Assembly (NCBI RefSeq): GCF_001540865.1
Contig: NC_033631.1
Span: 3,230,694-3,294,693, forward strand
Direction of reading: 5' to 3'
Origin: Ananas comosus
Lineage: Eukaryota > Streptophyta > Magnoliopsida > Poales > Bromeliaceae
Length of the DNA stretch: 64,000 nucleotides
The position numbers were made by a program, and so were the translations under genes. This document shows positions 11,570 to 34,089 of the stretch, piece by piece. Position 1 is the stretch's first letter. Each line of letters opens with the position of its first letter. The notes beneath the pieces were generated by a model. That model was not told where the DNA came from and did no database searches. It worked only from the letters and a program-made list of their open reading frames with translations.

Positions 11570-11727
11570 AGCTTCAACCTAAAACCCTAATCTTAATCAA
11601 CTATTGCTCTAAACCCTAATAAGCCTTCTTCTCCAAAACCCTGATCTTATTAGACAATTGCTCTGAACTCTGCTCTTCTTGGTTTACTTCTCTCAATTTG
11701 TTAGGCTCTCTCTCCCATGAGGTGAAA
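11570..11727 (+). promoter_or_regulatory. Helicase 5' UTR/promoter with telo boxes
   Basis: Between the transposon debris and the ATG lie two perfect telo boxes AAACCCTAA (11582-11590 and 11611-11619) and a near match AAACCCTGA (11636-11644), followed by a CT-rich leader (CTTCTCTC, CTCTCTCTCCC). Telo boxes are common in plant promoters of ribosome-biogenesis and translation genes. The transcription start cannot be placed from sequence alone. Confidence 0.55.
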
Positions 11728-22209
<10,482 letters not shown>

Positions 22210-23813
22210 TCTTATTATGTTGTATTTATTTCCATTGCCTCAATACAACTTGGCAGCATAGATGTTTCTTCCTTTCCTTGTATGATATAACATTTTTGTA
22301 TCATTATTGAGTAATTATTTAATGCATCATTGATCTGGATGTGAAATGTGAATTACATTCAGCTGGAACGGGTTAAGTTGTTTAGTGCCAAGGGCATAAC
22401 TTAATCCTTTACCAACTCACCCAATTGAAGTTTTCGGACTATTTTCAGCTGATGATTAATCCTTTCTTCTTCTTCTTATTCTTCTCCTTCTTCTACTTCT
22501 CTACAGCCATCTGCAGTTGGCTAGAAACCAGAAGCACCTTTCCTTTCCTTCTCCTTTCCTGCTGGCTGGATATGCGCATCAACACCTGCAATCCGACAAT
22601 GCAACAGCAGCTGCAGCTAGGCAATCAGCATTAGTGGCAGCCTGGCAGCAGTCAGTGCAGGATTTCTGAGGGCCCAGTTGCTGGGATCTTGTTTCTTTGT
22701 ATTCTTGATGAAGAGGAGAGCTTGAGGAAAGAATTAATTCAGCTAATTTGTAATAAGTTGAGTTCAACTACCGAATTGGTGATTAGTGCTGAAATTTTTA
22801 GATTCGAGCTGGACTTTGGACAATTCTTTGATTTTGATGACATTCTTTCGGAAATCTTCTTTTTGCCGAACTTTAGAAGAGTTGGGGACAAGCTTCCCTT
22901 CAGCCAGAGCTAGAGAGGAGCCTGCATTATTGGTTGTGTTGGTGTGATTTTCTTTGGGTTTTACAAACCAAAATGAGAATTGCTGGAATTTCTATTGATT
23001 CTCGAGTTTTAATGGAATTTCTTATATTTAGTCCAATTACCTAAGCCTGGATGACTTGATTTTGATCTTCGCTTCATCTACGACTAGTTGGGATCTTATT
23101 TGAGCTGATTTGAAGGTTAGTAGTGAGGGGATTTTGGTTTTACTCGAGTGCCAACCGAAGTGGCCATATGCTGATTTTATCATTGTTAATCCAATTCCAA
23201 CTTATTGTACTGTGATTTATTGGTTTAAATTGGACGTTTTCAGTGTTTTGGAGCTGAGGATCACCCAGGTTACATTCCCCTTTCCTCCCTCGGGTTGTGC
23301 TCCTTCCTACGAGTCATAGGAGCTGCAGCAACATCAACATCAACATCAACATTCTGCATCAGCAGAATTTCAGCAGCCTGTAGCTGAGTTCAAGATGGAA
23401 TTTTTGGAGATTTTGAAATCAAAATTGCTGGGGAATTGGTTGTTTGCATTCTTGGTAAAGAGATGACTTGTGGAGTGTTTTAATTCAGCAATTGACCTAG
23501 TATGTTACGTTTAATTCTTGATATGGTAAAGGTCGCTAAAATTCAGGTTCTATGCTGAATTTTGAGCCAGCTGAATTCTTGAGGGAATTTCTTTTAATTT
23601 ACCCATAAATCTAAGCTTTAGAAAGATTGGGAGTGATCTTACATTCATCTAGAGTTGGTGGGAATTTCGTTTGAACGGATTTGAAGGTCAGATATTGCTG
23701 AATTTCAGCTTTCATTGTGGTCTTCATTCGAGAAAGAGATTTTTGGTTGAAGCTTAGTTCTTGGATCTTATTCCACCTTTGAGCTAAAAGTTTATGGTAA
23801 TTAAGAGACCAGA
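22210..23813. other. Helicase 3' flank and degenerate repeat
   Basis: After the stop come about 200 bp of AT-rich 3' UTR. From about 22440 the sequence looks like old LTR material: CAG/CTG-rich patches and two diverged repeats sharing TTAATTCAGC.AAT and TTGAAGGT.AG blocks (about 22730-23130 and 23480-23700). No coding signal was found. Confidence 0.5.
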
Positions 23814-24687
23814 TGTCACGCCCCGGGGCCAATTTCAAAAGTCTTTTTATAATGAATATAATTTTTTGAAATCAGAGTTGCGGAAAATATGCCTTTTTTT
23901 TTTTGAATTCAACTTAGCCCACGTGACGTACAGACCCGCCACAAATACAAAGTTCCTCTGACCGCACGAACAGAGTCTCCTTTGTATTTGCACAGTGTAC
24001 TAACAGCAACATCAGAATCACAACCACAATCTACATTCACCAATCCACAAACAATCCATGCAATGCATTTCCATACAGCTAGCAATCCTTAGGGATGATA
24101 CATGCCTCTAAACACTCCTTAGGAGCTGGATGATGCGATGCACAATACAACAGTCATCCTATTTAAAAGTGCTTCCCACCCGAAAGCTTTGTTTTTAAGC
24201 TCTATTTAATCATTCATAAAACCATTCGAAAAAATATTTTTAAAACTGTTTCTCACTCGGAAACTTCATTTTGAAAACCGACTACCTCGAGGGATAGAAA
24301 GCCACAGTGCATAAATACATAAATCCAAAAACCAAATAATCATAAATCCCCAATTGCATGCTTAATAGGAAATCATCAACTCAGACAGTTCACAAACATT
24401 CAAACAGCAATAGTGATTATCTAACTAAACCATTTAATTATTTAAATTACTAAAAGCGAAAATAAAAGTAACCCGGTGACGATTGCTACCGCAATCTAAT
24501 TAGAACGTCCTCCCGTCGCGCCAAAAGCCAACTCCTTATCCGAACCACCTAGAAAAAAGGGGGAGGTAAGAAACCACAATCAAGATTTTCCAGTGGGTAC
24601 GACAGAGCCACGAAGGAAAATCGTAATTACCGAAAAACAGAGGTAAGGTAAACAGAGTACAGGTGCTATGATACGAAAGAGAACTAC
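23814..24687 (-). repeat. LTR fragment, minus orientation
   Basis: It starts at TGTCACGCCCCGG and shares the pattern ...GACC..GTCTCCTTTG with other LTR ends. It is cut at 24687 by the next LTR, so only its 3' part is visible. Confidence 0.6.
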
Positions 24688-27094
24688 TGTCACGCCCTGA
24701 GACCGCCAGTTTGGCTAATTCGGGCGCGTCAAACAGACGCCGAACGAACAGCACCTCCCATATCCGCCCAAGACTCAACCACGAGATCATGTACAAGAAT
24801 TCGCCCAGGAACAATTCAATGCATACATGATCCAATCCAACAAGGAGAGAAGCACCACAAGTGCTATACAACAAAAGCAAGTAACACAAGTATACACACA
24901 AGTGCACAAAAGAGAGATTCTATCTATTACATCCATTCATCCATATACAATCGATTTACATCTACATTTGTATCTTCCAAAATATAGGTACAAGTTCATC
25001 TCATCATAATATAAGTATGAATACAACTCTTCAAAAGCACCTCACCACCTATACATAATCTCTGCTCTCATATATATATATAGAGTGCTACTAATACAAA
25101 AGGAAGGCCTCTACTACCAATAGGGCGCTATGCCCTTACCACGGTCCTTGCCCGGCGCGCTCGTGCTCGGTCCTGCAACACAGTGGGATGAGAACTATTG
25201 TCCATAGTTCTCAGTAGGTTCGGCCGCCGACTCAGCCAATCTCCCCACTAGGTCTAGTGGGCACAGGCAGATAGATAGGTAGATAGACATGTGAAAGCAG
25301 TAACGACATAGTAAGAAAGCTACACTACTATACCCAAATCATATATAGATGCATGCACAATGTGATAGGTAATCAGCTAACATGCTACTATGTCCAAGAA
25401 GTAATGCTATTTTCTTGTTCATCCAATCTCTTGGTTTACCCGAAGGTTCGCCCACGACTCACATAGCCATCTCGTAAGGTAAGGAGACTCAACTCGCTCA
25501 ACAAACCCGAGACCGTCTGCGGGACCCCATAAGGCTATCCCTCGGAACCCCATAAGGCTATCCCTCGTGTGACAAACTCCGGAGCGTACGCTTATGTGGA
25601 GCGACCACCACAAGTTCTGAACAGACATGTGAATATGATCCAATCCTCTCAACTCGAGGATACCCTATCCACTAGGGCTAATAGTCACTCGGGAATCCAC
25701 CTATCCCAATGTTCATATGCAAGTGTTTAACTACACTAAGTTCTTGTTCAATGACTCATCACTAGGAAATCCGCCTATCCCTAAGTTCACACATCAGTGT
25801 GTCACTCTACACTAAGTTGTATGCCACTCGTTCTGTTATCATTTGTTAGTTACATGCTACTCGTTATGTCTTTATCAAACCATCGAGTCCATCTCTTATC
25901 TCAGCACTATAGGATTCAATGCCTCGACCTAATCCTTATCTATCCATTATATCAAGCATTCAACTCACATTATGATATCATCTAGGAAGGTATAAGGAAA
26001 TGGCAATGCACATATTATCCTACCATGCATATATGTAAGAGATGCAAGATTTCAATGCACTAGGACATAAAGAGGAGCCCGGTTGTTTCGGGATGACACC
26101 ACCCACCTTCTGGCGTTGTCACGATTCTAGAAATGCGATTCGGCGACTTTACAACGTCGTATCGGCCTCCCAGGCGAAAACGAAGCTTGGAAGGTCTCTT
26201 TTGCCGATAACTTTGCACAAGTTCGACGAATCGTCGAACTGACTTCGCCGACACGTCGGAAAGCCTATCAATTAGGTTTACACATGATCTAATTAAATCA
26301 AACTCTTACTTTTAGCAAAACCCCATTTTGGAGCCCTAGATTGCTACTAATGCAAAATACTCGAACAAAGCCCTAGATTCATGCATTTAGCATCAATTAG
26401 GCATGCTAGGATTCCAACTAATCCATTTCTAAATCTTATAATCCAAAATCTAAAAATCTACCATTGTAGCTCAATGGAGCTTACCTCTCTAGCTTGCTCT
26501 CAAGGTGGAGAAGATGATGATGAAGATGAAGATCCTTCCCTTGGCTTCAATCTCCACCAAATCCTCCTCCTTCTTCACCTTCTAGAGAGAGAGAAAGAGC
26601 TTAGAGAGAGAGGGGGAGTGTTTTTGGTGTAGGGTTAGGGAAATGAGGAAAAGAGAGAGAGGGATGGCCCTCAAGTAGCCCTCATAATGCACAATTGCTG
26701 AAAACCCCCTCCACAATGCAAGTTATGCACAGCCCAACCCAGGGCATTTTCGGGTACAGGGATCGGTCTATCCCTAGAGGGACCGATCCCCGAGAGCAAA
26801 CTTTGCGAGCAGAGTAATTCTGCCAATTTTACGCGTATGGGGACCGGTCCTTCAATCTTGAGGGACCGGACCCCGAGAGCGATTCTGTGTGTAGCATTTT
26901 TCTGCCGCTCACCAAGCTTACGGGAACCGGTCCCTCCGCCAGGGACCGGTCCCCGAGAGCAAATTCTGCAAGTATGCAGAATCATACCAGCTTGCTCTCC
27001 GAGGCCCTTTCCAATGCACTTTATGCATTTTCGACGCCTTCGGCCTCTCCGAAGCGTGCCGAACTCAACTTCGATCAATTTCGATGATAAGGGA
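24688..27094 (-). repeat. LTR, minus orientation, about 2.4 kb
   Basis: The inner end TGTCACGCCCTGAG aligns with the LTR at 34449 through the CGTCAAACAGACGCCGAACG block. The outer end is placed at AAGGGACA (27094) by alignment with 36976, where GATCAATTT and CACGTTCGGCCT are shared. The TATA/leader area has GAGAGA runs at 26587-26662. No PPT follows and no matching 5-bp duplication was found, so the outer end is uncertain. Confidence 0.6.
26745..26965. promoter_or_regulatory. Three imperfect ACCGGT/GACCGATC palindrome modules in LTR U3
   Basis: Three modules of the form GG(G)ACCGGTCC..x..GGGACCGGTCCCCGAGAGC recur at roughly 26755-26800, 26838-26881 and 26928-26960. Each pairs two inverted GGGACCG half-sites and ends in CCCCGAGAGC. 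They are 130-350 bp from the LTR start, where enhancer repeats usually lie. Confidence 0.5.
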
Positions 27095-29770
27095 CAAGTA
27101 ATAATAACTGCTACTGTAAGGAATACAATGCTGAGCATGCCTCAAGGTAACCAACTCAAAATTGTACCCAATCTGGTGCCTGCGATATTGGTCCGCAGAC
27201 CTTAGGCGTTGCTTGTCACATTACCTGCACCGACTCGTGATTCATGCGCTCACTGGACGACCTATCCGGATAGTACACCCCTGGTCGGTGGCCAAACCGA
27301 CCTGGTGTCAATGAATACACCGAAGTGCTGTGACTGAATCATGCTGATATGCTCACTGCGAGGCAGAAAGCCGGTGCCTTGGCCGAAGCCAAATACAAGG
27401 GCGTACAATCCCAAACCACGATCAATTAGATCAAAACACACGACAAAGGAGTCGATGTGTTGCCTGGACCCAAGGTCCATAGATATACAAAATGTGCAAA
27501 TCTGCTCTACATGTCTATCAACAACTATCATCATGAAATCAATAAGATATAGATGAACGAACGATAAACAAAACAACCGACATGTAGAGACTACAATGCT
27601 GATAAAGAAGAACAGAGGAAGGTGAAATGATCTCACCGACTATCAGCTCGAAGCACCCACATGTACTAATGTTGCGCCTGTCTCCAAACTGTACACGATC
27701 ATCAACCGGACCTACGAAGGTCCACCGGGTTAGTAACCAACCCACAAAACCAGAATACGTGACTCACAAACCCCACACAAATCCCAAATATCAGTTTCCC
27801 AAAATCGATCACCGTAACTCGCCGGAAGCCCTGAAAATCACACCGGAACGCCGTCGGGACCCACTAAGTGTCCCGAAACTCACCGACTCATACCTCGAGT
27901 CACCCACTGTCATAAAACACATCGATTTGGATATCTTGGTAGCAAACACAAGATAACACAACCAAACAATTATCACCGGATAATTATTCGGGTTCAGGTC
28001 CGAGTTTCCGGAAGTGTCAATTTCGACACCGGAACCCACAGTCGCTCACCTGTCATCTCCAAACTCACGATATGACGATGGTGACTAGCCAACAAGGCTT
28101 AGCGGCTTAGCGACACAACTCAAGGCAAACAAACATCGTCGGATGAAATCCAAATCGAAACCGCGTTCCGCTGGCGAATTTCGCCGAAAAACGCACCGAA
28201 ATCAACCTCCAATTTTCGCGAAGGCTAACGGACCTTGGATGATCAGTTCAGAGGTCACCTACCACACGTACGTACTGCCCACAGTAGCCACAATATGCAC
28301 AATTGCATAAAAGTCCCTACATTTACATAAAATCCTATTGTTTTATGTAAATGAGGTGATTTTGTGGCTCGTTAACGCAAACCGAGGACTTCTGAGGTCC
28401 GCGAGACACGTACTGACAGGTCTCGATGTGCCGGAGGCCGTGCTCACGATCCGGAGCAAAACGCCTCACTGTGGGAGGCGCAGGAGCGATCCAAAAATTC
28501 TGCGAACCGTGCGCACTCGGGGAAAATCGCGCCGAAAAAGCCAATTCGGAACACGTTGATTCAAAGTGAGGTGAGCACTATGATCAGAACTGATCAGCGA
28601 TCACCATGCTCACTTCCAGAGGCATTGGGACAGCCTCAGATCACCAGAAAAATAAGCGCAAACCCAAAACCATGCACAGACAGCATTAAATGAGGCTCAC
28701 CGGGCAGAGGAGCTAGGATTCGGCCGGCGGCGGCTCGGCGGCGGGAGCGCCAGCGACAGGAGGGTGCGGCCAGTGTGGGGAGGTCGCCGCTCACGCGAGA
28801 CGCCGGCGAGAGGCGGCCGGAGAGGCGGGCGGCGATGTCCTAGCCCATTCAAGGAGAGGGGAGCTTGGGCTCGGCTCCTCCGGCGACGGCGACCTCGGGG
28901 CGGCGCCGATCAGCGGCGAGGGTCCCCCGGGGTCATAAGGAGGAGAAGGGAGGCGGCGGGCGACGGCGGCGGCCGCCCGCAGCTCGGGCGCAGCCGCCCG
29001 AGCTCGGCTCGATCTGCAGACCACGGCGGTGACACCCAAGGCGTGTGGCGGCGGAGGCGATCGCTCTAGCCGCACCGGTGGGGGCCGGAGGGTCGCGGGG
29101 GTGGTCGCCGGTGCGGCTCCAGGCAGCAACGGTGCGGAGGAAAAATGGCAACTCAGCTCGACCCCCAGCTCGGCCCCCAGCTCGCAGGGTCGTCGCAGCG
29201 CGACGACGGTGCTCGGGGCGGCTGAGGCCGACGGCGGAGGTCGCCAGGGTGGCGGGGGCGGCCTCAGGTGGTGGCGGTGCACGAGCTAGGAGCTACAAGG
29301 TCACCTCGGCCGAGCAGGCGCAACTAAGTCGCAAGGTGGCTGCAGCGCGGCGGCGGCGTTCGAGGGCGGCAGCAGTCGACGGGGAGGGACATGTCCGACA
29401 GCAGGCGACCACTAAAGGCCAAGGGAGGAGGGTTCGGGTCCCCCTTTTAGCTCGACTCAAGAATGGGTGAAGAAGTTGGTGGAAAAGGAGAGGGAGAGAG
29501 AGAAAAGTGGGTGAGGGAGGACGTGGCCGGCCGGAACTCTGTTGGCAGCAGCCGGTAGGTGTGCGGCGCACGAGGTAAGGGGGGGAGGGCGGCTAGGTTA
29601 GCTAGGGGCTAATGGGGGCTAGGGTTTGCATGGTGCAAACCCTAGAAGACTATATATACAAGTGCTCGTTTTGCACAAAAGTCCTTCGAAAACCCGATAT
29701 TTAGAACCGAGTCCCTCATAGCGCGAGTAAAACGCGCGAACACACCACCAAATTCAATTTCGCACAAAAC
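27095..29770. repeat. LTR-like insertion replacing pol in the second Tekay element
   Basis: This stretch sits where pol should be. It resembles an LTR in minus orientation: inner-type end TGTCACATTACC near 27214, minus-strand TATA (GTATATATAG, near 29651-29660), AAACCCTAG nearby, a CT-rich leader, and a start TGTACCGTTTTG near 29770. The 28710-29630 part is very GC-rich and full of spurious open frames. No target duplication was found, so the borders are approximate. Confidence 0.45.
28320..28353. other. Perfect 13-bp hairpin
   Basis: CATTTACATAAAA (28320-28332) and TTTTATGTAAATG (28341-28353) are exact reverse complements around an 8-base loop TCCTATTG. It stands alone in a spacer of otherwise mixed composition. 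Confidence 0.7.
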
Positions 29771-30385
29771 GGTACATAAAATGTAGAGCTTTCCCGCTTG
29801 ATCGCATCTGTAGCACTTCCCTTGGCGCCGCTCGCAATGTGTCGGTTGGTGATCTCTACCACAAATGACACACTGCTGCGCCCCACAGCCCTTGGACTGC
29901 GCTTGCGGATACTTCGGGGACTTCTTAGAACTCGATTGTCCCCCCGAACCACCGCCGGGCCATTTCTTCCCCTTGTCCTTCTCGAACGCCTCGCGCTCAT
30001 CCCGCACGCAAGTGTTCCCATGCTCAACCCACAGGGCACGATCCAACATTTCTGCAAAGGTGCGGAACTTAAAAGCATGCACCATTCGGAATATATCGGG
30101 CCGGAGTCCCCGTACAAAGCACTCCACCCGGTCCTACTCGGTCCGCACCACATCCGAAACGCAATTCAGGAAATGAGTGAACTCCCGCTCGTACTCCCGA
30201 ACTGTACAGTTGGCTTGCTTAAGCTTCCGAAAATCCTCCCGCATCTTTCTCTTTTCACTGTCGGGAAAATACTTGGCGAACATTAACCCTCTCCTCCCAA
30301 TCGATCGGGGGAAGGTCCGGAGATCGATCCTGCTTCACCCTCCTCAACCACACTCGAGCCCTATTCTCAAAGCAATAAGCGGCTA
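29771..30385 (-). pseudogene. Gag C-terminal half of the second Tekay element
   Basis: It resumes the gag of 34089-33565 after the solo LTR: YCFENRARVWL, then a frameshift near 30290, then RGLRPDIFRMVH, LDRALWVEHGN, a basic linker and zinc-knuckle motifs (CVICGRDHQPTHC; CYRCDQAGK, second one broken). It ends abruptly at the junction with the LTR-like block at 29770. Confidence 0.8.
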
Positions 30386-30718
30386 CGTAAGGTACCGGAC
30401 TTCTAAAATTACGAAGTTACGGTGTACATTCGGTTGACAAGCCATTTGAATCGTCCCGGTGAGGTTCGGTGAAGTTCGGTGAAGTTCTGGAGCAATCGGG
30501 CGTTTCGGTGCGCGTAGGCACGAAAACGAAACCCGAAAGGCTATGTTGGGCCGTGAGTTAAATCCGGCATTAGCGTGGATGGAAAGATGATGAAAACGTG
30601 CTCGAAAATATGTTTGGAGAGTCTCGGTTCGATTTGAAAAGAATCGGAAGTCAAGCGAGCGAAAACGAGCGAAAACAGACGAAAAGCTGAAATTTGGCTA
30701 AGTCTGGAATTTTGACCT

Positions 30719-30792
30719 ACGGGGACGGGTCCCTCAGCCAGGGACTGGTCTCTCAAGGACCAGTCCCTCATGCAAGGACCGGTCCCCGTAGC
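30719..30792. promoter_or_regulatory. GGGAC.GGTCCC repeats in solo LTR U3
   Basis: Four inverted half-sites (GGGGACGGGTCCC, GGGACTGGTCTC, GGACCAGTCCC, GGACCGGTCCCC) lie within about 70 bp, 335-405 bp from the LTR start. They are the same type as the modules in the LTR at 24688-27094. Confidence 0.5.
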
Positions 30793-30888
30793 CCAAAAAT
30801 GCCCAGTTCGGGCTGTTGCAAGAGAGGCATTGTTGAGGGGCTTATTTGCATTTTGTGCATGGGTTGAGTGTATAGAGAGGGTTAGAAC

Positions 30889-31019
30889 CTCTCTCTCTCT
30901 CTTTCCCTCACCGTTTCATCCCTCTTTCTCTCTCTAGACGAAAGAAAAGAAGAAGAAGAGAAAGAAGAGAAGAAGAAGAAGAAGAAGAAGAAGAAGAAGA
31001 AGAGAAAGGAGAATAAGGA
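30889..31019. repeat. CT then GAA microsatellite in the LTR leader
   Basis: CTCTCTCTCT at 30889-30902 is followed by GAAGAA/GAGAAG repeats to 31019. Comparable CT/GA runs follow the promoter part of other LTRs here. Confidence 0.8.
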
Positions 31020-31929
31020 GAGGCAAGTGGAGAGCTTCCCCTCCATCATCTTCTTCTTCCTTGTGCTTGGAGAAGCTTGGAGAGGTAACCTTCTTAGCCC
31101 TCTCATGGTAGATCCCTAGATATGTGGTTTTGACCTCTGGAAATGGTTTGATTGAAACCCTAGCATGCTTAGTAGATGCTTAATGCTAGAATCTAGGGAT
31201 TTGTTGGAGTTAATTACATAGATGCAAACCTAGGGCTCCAAAATGGGGTTTTTGTAATTAGATGGGTTTGATCTCATTTAGGCCCTTGTAAATCTAATTG
31301 TTAGGTAAACGAACACGTTGGCTAAGTCGGTTTGGCGATTCGTCAAGCCGTTACAAAGATATTGAAAAAACGGACGTCGGAGCTTCCTTTCCGCCTGGAG
31401 GGCCAAGGCGACGCCCTAAAATCATGGGAATGGATCCTGAGCACCGTGGCACATAACCGAAGACCTATAATTTTCGGGGCTGCGAAGCGGAGCACGGTTG
31501 AGACGCAATTGCAATATCGGGCCGTGCCGGATACAGGTGCCGCGGGAGGCCGATTGCAAGTGTCGACAAGCAATCAAAACGCGAATCGAGGTGGGTTGTG
31601 CTCACCGAAGCAACTAGGTCGCCTTTATGTCTAAAAAAAGTTAAGAATCCGTGTTGATGCATATAATGTAATGAGGCATGTAAATGATGCATGTAGCTAA
31701 TGCTAAATAATGCATGTTGATAATATGATGCAAATGCTAAGTAGATGCATATAAAAGATATAGAGATCATAGAATGCATGATATGTAAATGCTAGAATGC
31801 ATGATGAGCAAGTTGTATAATGCTAGATAATTGCATTAAATGCATGTTGACATTGTGAAGTGCATACTAATATAAGATATCATGCTAGACTCATAAGATA
31901 TGAACTTGGTTGATAACTCTAGATTGAGT

Positions 31930-32270
31930 AGAGAACTTGACTTTGGAAATAGGAACATGAGAACTATAGAATACTCGATTAGACAACTAGGATGTCGAAC
32001 TAGATCGAGTGGCATCTAACCTAGTGTTAGAGAACATAGATTGCGAATGAATCTAGAGTTATGTGACCTAGATCAAGTGGCATCTAACGTAGTGTTAGTA
32101 ACCATAGGTTAAACAGGAATGATATCGAACCTGGTGTTAGTAAACATAGGTCGGACATAGTGATGTTGAACCTAGTGTCAGTAAACATAGGTTGAACCCG
32201 TGGATCTAGAAGTTGAGATCTAGGTAGTAATGATATAGAACCTAGAGTGGCTTTGAATCTAGGTTGTTGA
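31930..32270. repeat. Diverged tandem repeat, AACCTAGTGTTAGTAAACATAGGT type
   Basis: At least five diverged copies of a unit with the core CTAGTGTTAG..AACATAGGTT, spaced 35-70 bp apart, lie within the solo LTR. No coding potential. Confidence 0.6.
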
Positions 32271-32384
32271 GTGTAGTGGTAGCAGCCACTAGGATGTTCT
32301 AGGTCGACAGCATAGGGTTGGTTATGGACCCTCGACCTGTGGAAGTGGATTCCGGAATTCCAGGACCTGTGATGACCTTGGTAT

Positions 32385-32670
32385 CGAGGCTAGGGCGTGT
32401 GCGACGATTTCGCCGCCGAGGTTGATACCAAGGATGGATTGGGGGTGAGCGCGCAGAGATCACTGCCCGGGGCTTGAACCATTGTCGTGGCGTGTGCGAC
32501 GATTTCGCCGCCGGATGGTTAAGCCAGTTTATGGATTATACCGCCAGATCGACATGAGCCATTGTTGGGTGAGTTGCGATTCGTTCGCCGCCAGATAACC
32601 AAGTCAAGGGACTTGAACCAGTGTTCGGCGTGTGCGACGACTTCGCCGCCAGCTGGTTAAGTCTCAGGGG
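32385..32670. repeat. Tandem repeat with GTGTGCGACGATTTCGCCGCC
   Basis: Four copies of a GTGTGCGACGATTTCGCCGCC-like core (one weaker, GTTGCGATTCGTTCGCCGCC) alternate with GGTTAAG-type text, roughly 60-100 bp apart, in the solo LTR U5 side. Confidence 0.65.
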
Positions 32671-33564
32671 GCGGCCAGTGTGCGGACTATCCACGCATGA
32701 TTGACTCGAGGCCGAGTCGAGTGGTTAGCTTGATTAGGTTAATGAAAACCTTATAAGCTAGTGATAAAGGGAAGAACTAAGGTAATAGAGACCTTAGAAG
32801 CTTGAGTTGAACTTGAATTGCGAACCTAAGGTAGTAGAACCTTAGAGGCTAAATGACATGAGCTAATTAAAGTTAGTAAAGTTGAACGTAGAATCAATAG
32901 ATCTACTAGTTGTTGCGTAATGTTCATATTGCATATTGTGAGGCATGTTATCTGTTAGTTGCATAATAACATGATGATATATATATCTATAGATGTTTTT
33001 GGACTAACATGATTGCAGTGCCTCCTTGGACCTTTTGGTCGAGCTTTTTTCTTGGGTGGCCGTACCCACTGGGAACCATGAAGTTGGTTCTCATCCCACG
33101 TTGCTTTGGAGTGTTACAGGTTCGCACGTGAGCGGCGCGGCGGCGCGAGAAAAGGGCGTTGCTCCGTAGATAGCGCCCTACCCCAGAGACCAGAGTTAGT
33201 AGTACCCCGTTGACATAGCTTAGGGGTATAGGAAATGAAAAGAACACAATGTATCAAATTTGTAATAAGTAAATGATGTAACAACTTAGATTGCATCTGG
33301 ATAAAAAAGATTTGTAATTGGGAGGTAAAAAGTGAATGTGAATACTTGTAATAACATAGGATGTGTTTATGTTGTTTGATACCTTCCTTATGCAATCTTG
33401 ATTGAAAGGTGTTCCTGGTTGGAACTTCATACATTGTATTAATTGCGATGCCTTGAACGTACAGGGGAGACTCTGTCCGCAGTACAGGAAAAACCCTGTC
33501 CGTTCGGAGCTGTTGGCGCGCCGCGACCTCGGCCAAATAGGCGGGTGGTCGCGGGGCTGTGACA

Positions 33565-34089
33565 GGCTAAGTGTACTTTGTCTTGCTCTAATGTGTAGAT
33601 GTCCTCGAACAATATCTCCATCGTGGCTAACCAAGTCTCCACAGTCCAAGAATCTATCACCTCGCCATCAAAAGTTGGAGGATGAAACTTCATGAACTTT
33701 GTGAGAGCCGTATAACCGCGCTCTCGCTCCGCCTCCTCGGCCGCCGCATCAAGTATTGAATAACCTGTAGCCACCGGAGGAACACCCGCCGGCGGGGGAC
33801 GTACCACTACTGGAGCCGCCGCTATGCCCCCACCCTCAGCCGCATTGGGCGCGTGAGACGAGGGCGTGGGCGAGTCACGGCCTTCGGTTGCCGTCGCGGC
33901 CGCCGCCGCCACTTGCCGTTCCATAAGCTCCTATAGCCGCTCGAACCGACTCTCCTGGCGCTGCATCGCGCCGACCATCGAAACGACCTGCGCTCGTAGT
34001 TCCTGTACTTTCTCAGATCCTGACTGCTCAGGCACCACGGGAGACGGTGCCGGAACGGATCTAGCCACGCGGCGTCTCTTTGGTGCCAT
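33565..34089 (-). pseudogene. Gag N-terminal half of the second Tekay element
   Basis: It starts with ATG at 34089 (MAPKRRRVARS), with the conserved VPEQSGS block, coiled-coil-like LRAQV..MVGAMQRQES, then an in-frame TAG near codon 43. It continues with KFMKFHPPTFDGE and LFEDIYTLEQDKVHLA before the solo LTR interrupts it. The other half is at 30385-29771. Confidence 0.85.

Larger units (their letters stand above)
30386..33564 (+). repeat. Solo LTR, 3179 bp, inserted in the second Tekay gag
   Basis: It is flanked by a perfect 5-bp duplication GGCTA (30381-30385 and 33565-33569). The start reads CGTAAGG, a one-base change from the TG expected, and the end is GGGGCTGTGACA. Gag is continuous across it once the insert and one GGCTA are removed. 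No internal retrotransposon domain remains, so it arose by LTR-LTR recombination. Inside are ACCGGT palindromes, a CT/GAA-rich leader and two tandem repeat arrays. Confidence 0.9.

Noticed and set aside
28760..29570. Long open frames on both strands in GC-rich DNA
   Set aside because: They overlap on opposite strands and are rich in Arg, Ala, Gly and Pro, as expected from composition. They sit in an LTR-like block with no recognised domain.
30889..31019. CT/GAA run as a gene regulatory site
   Set aside because: It is part of the solo LTR leader and recurs in the other LTRs.
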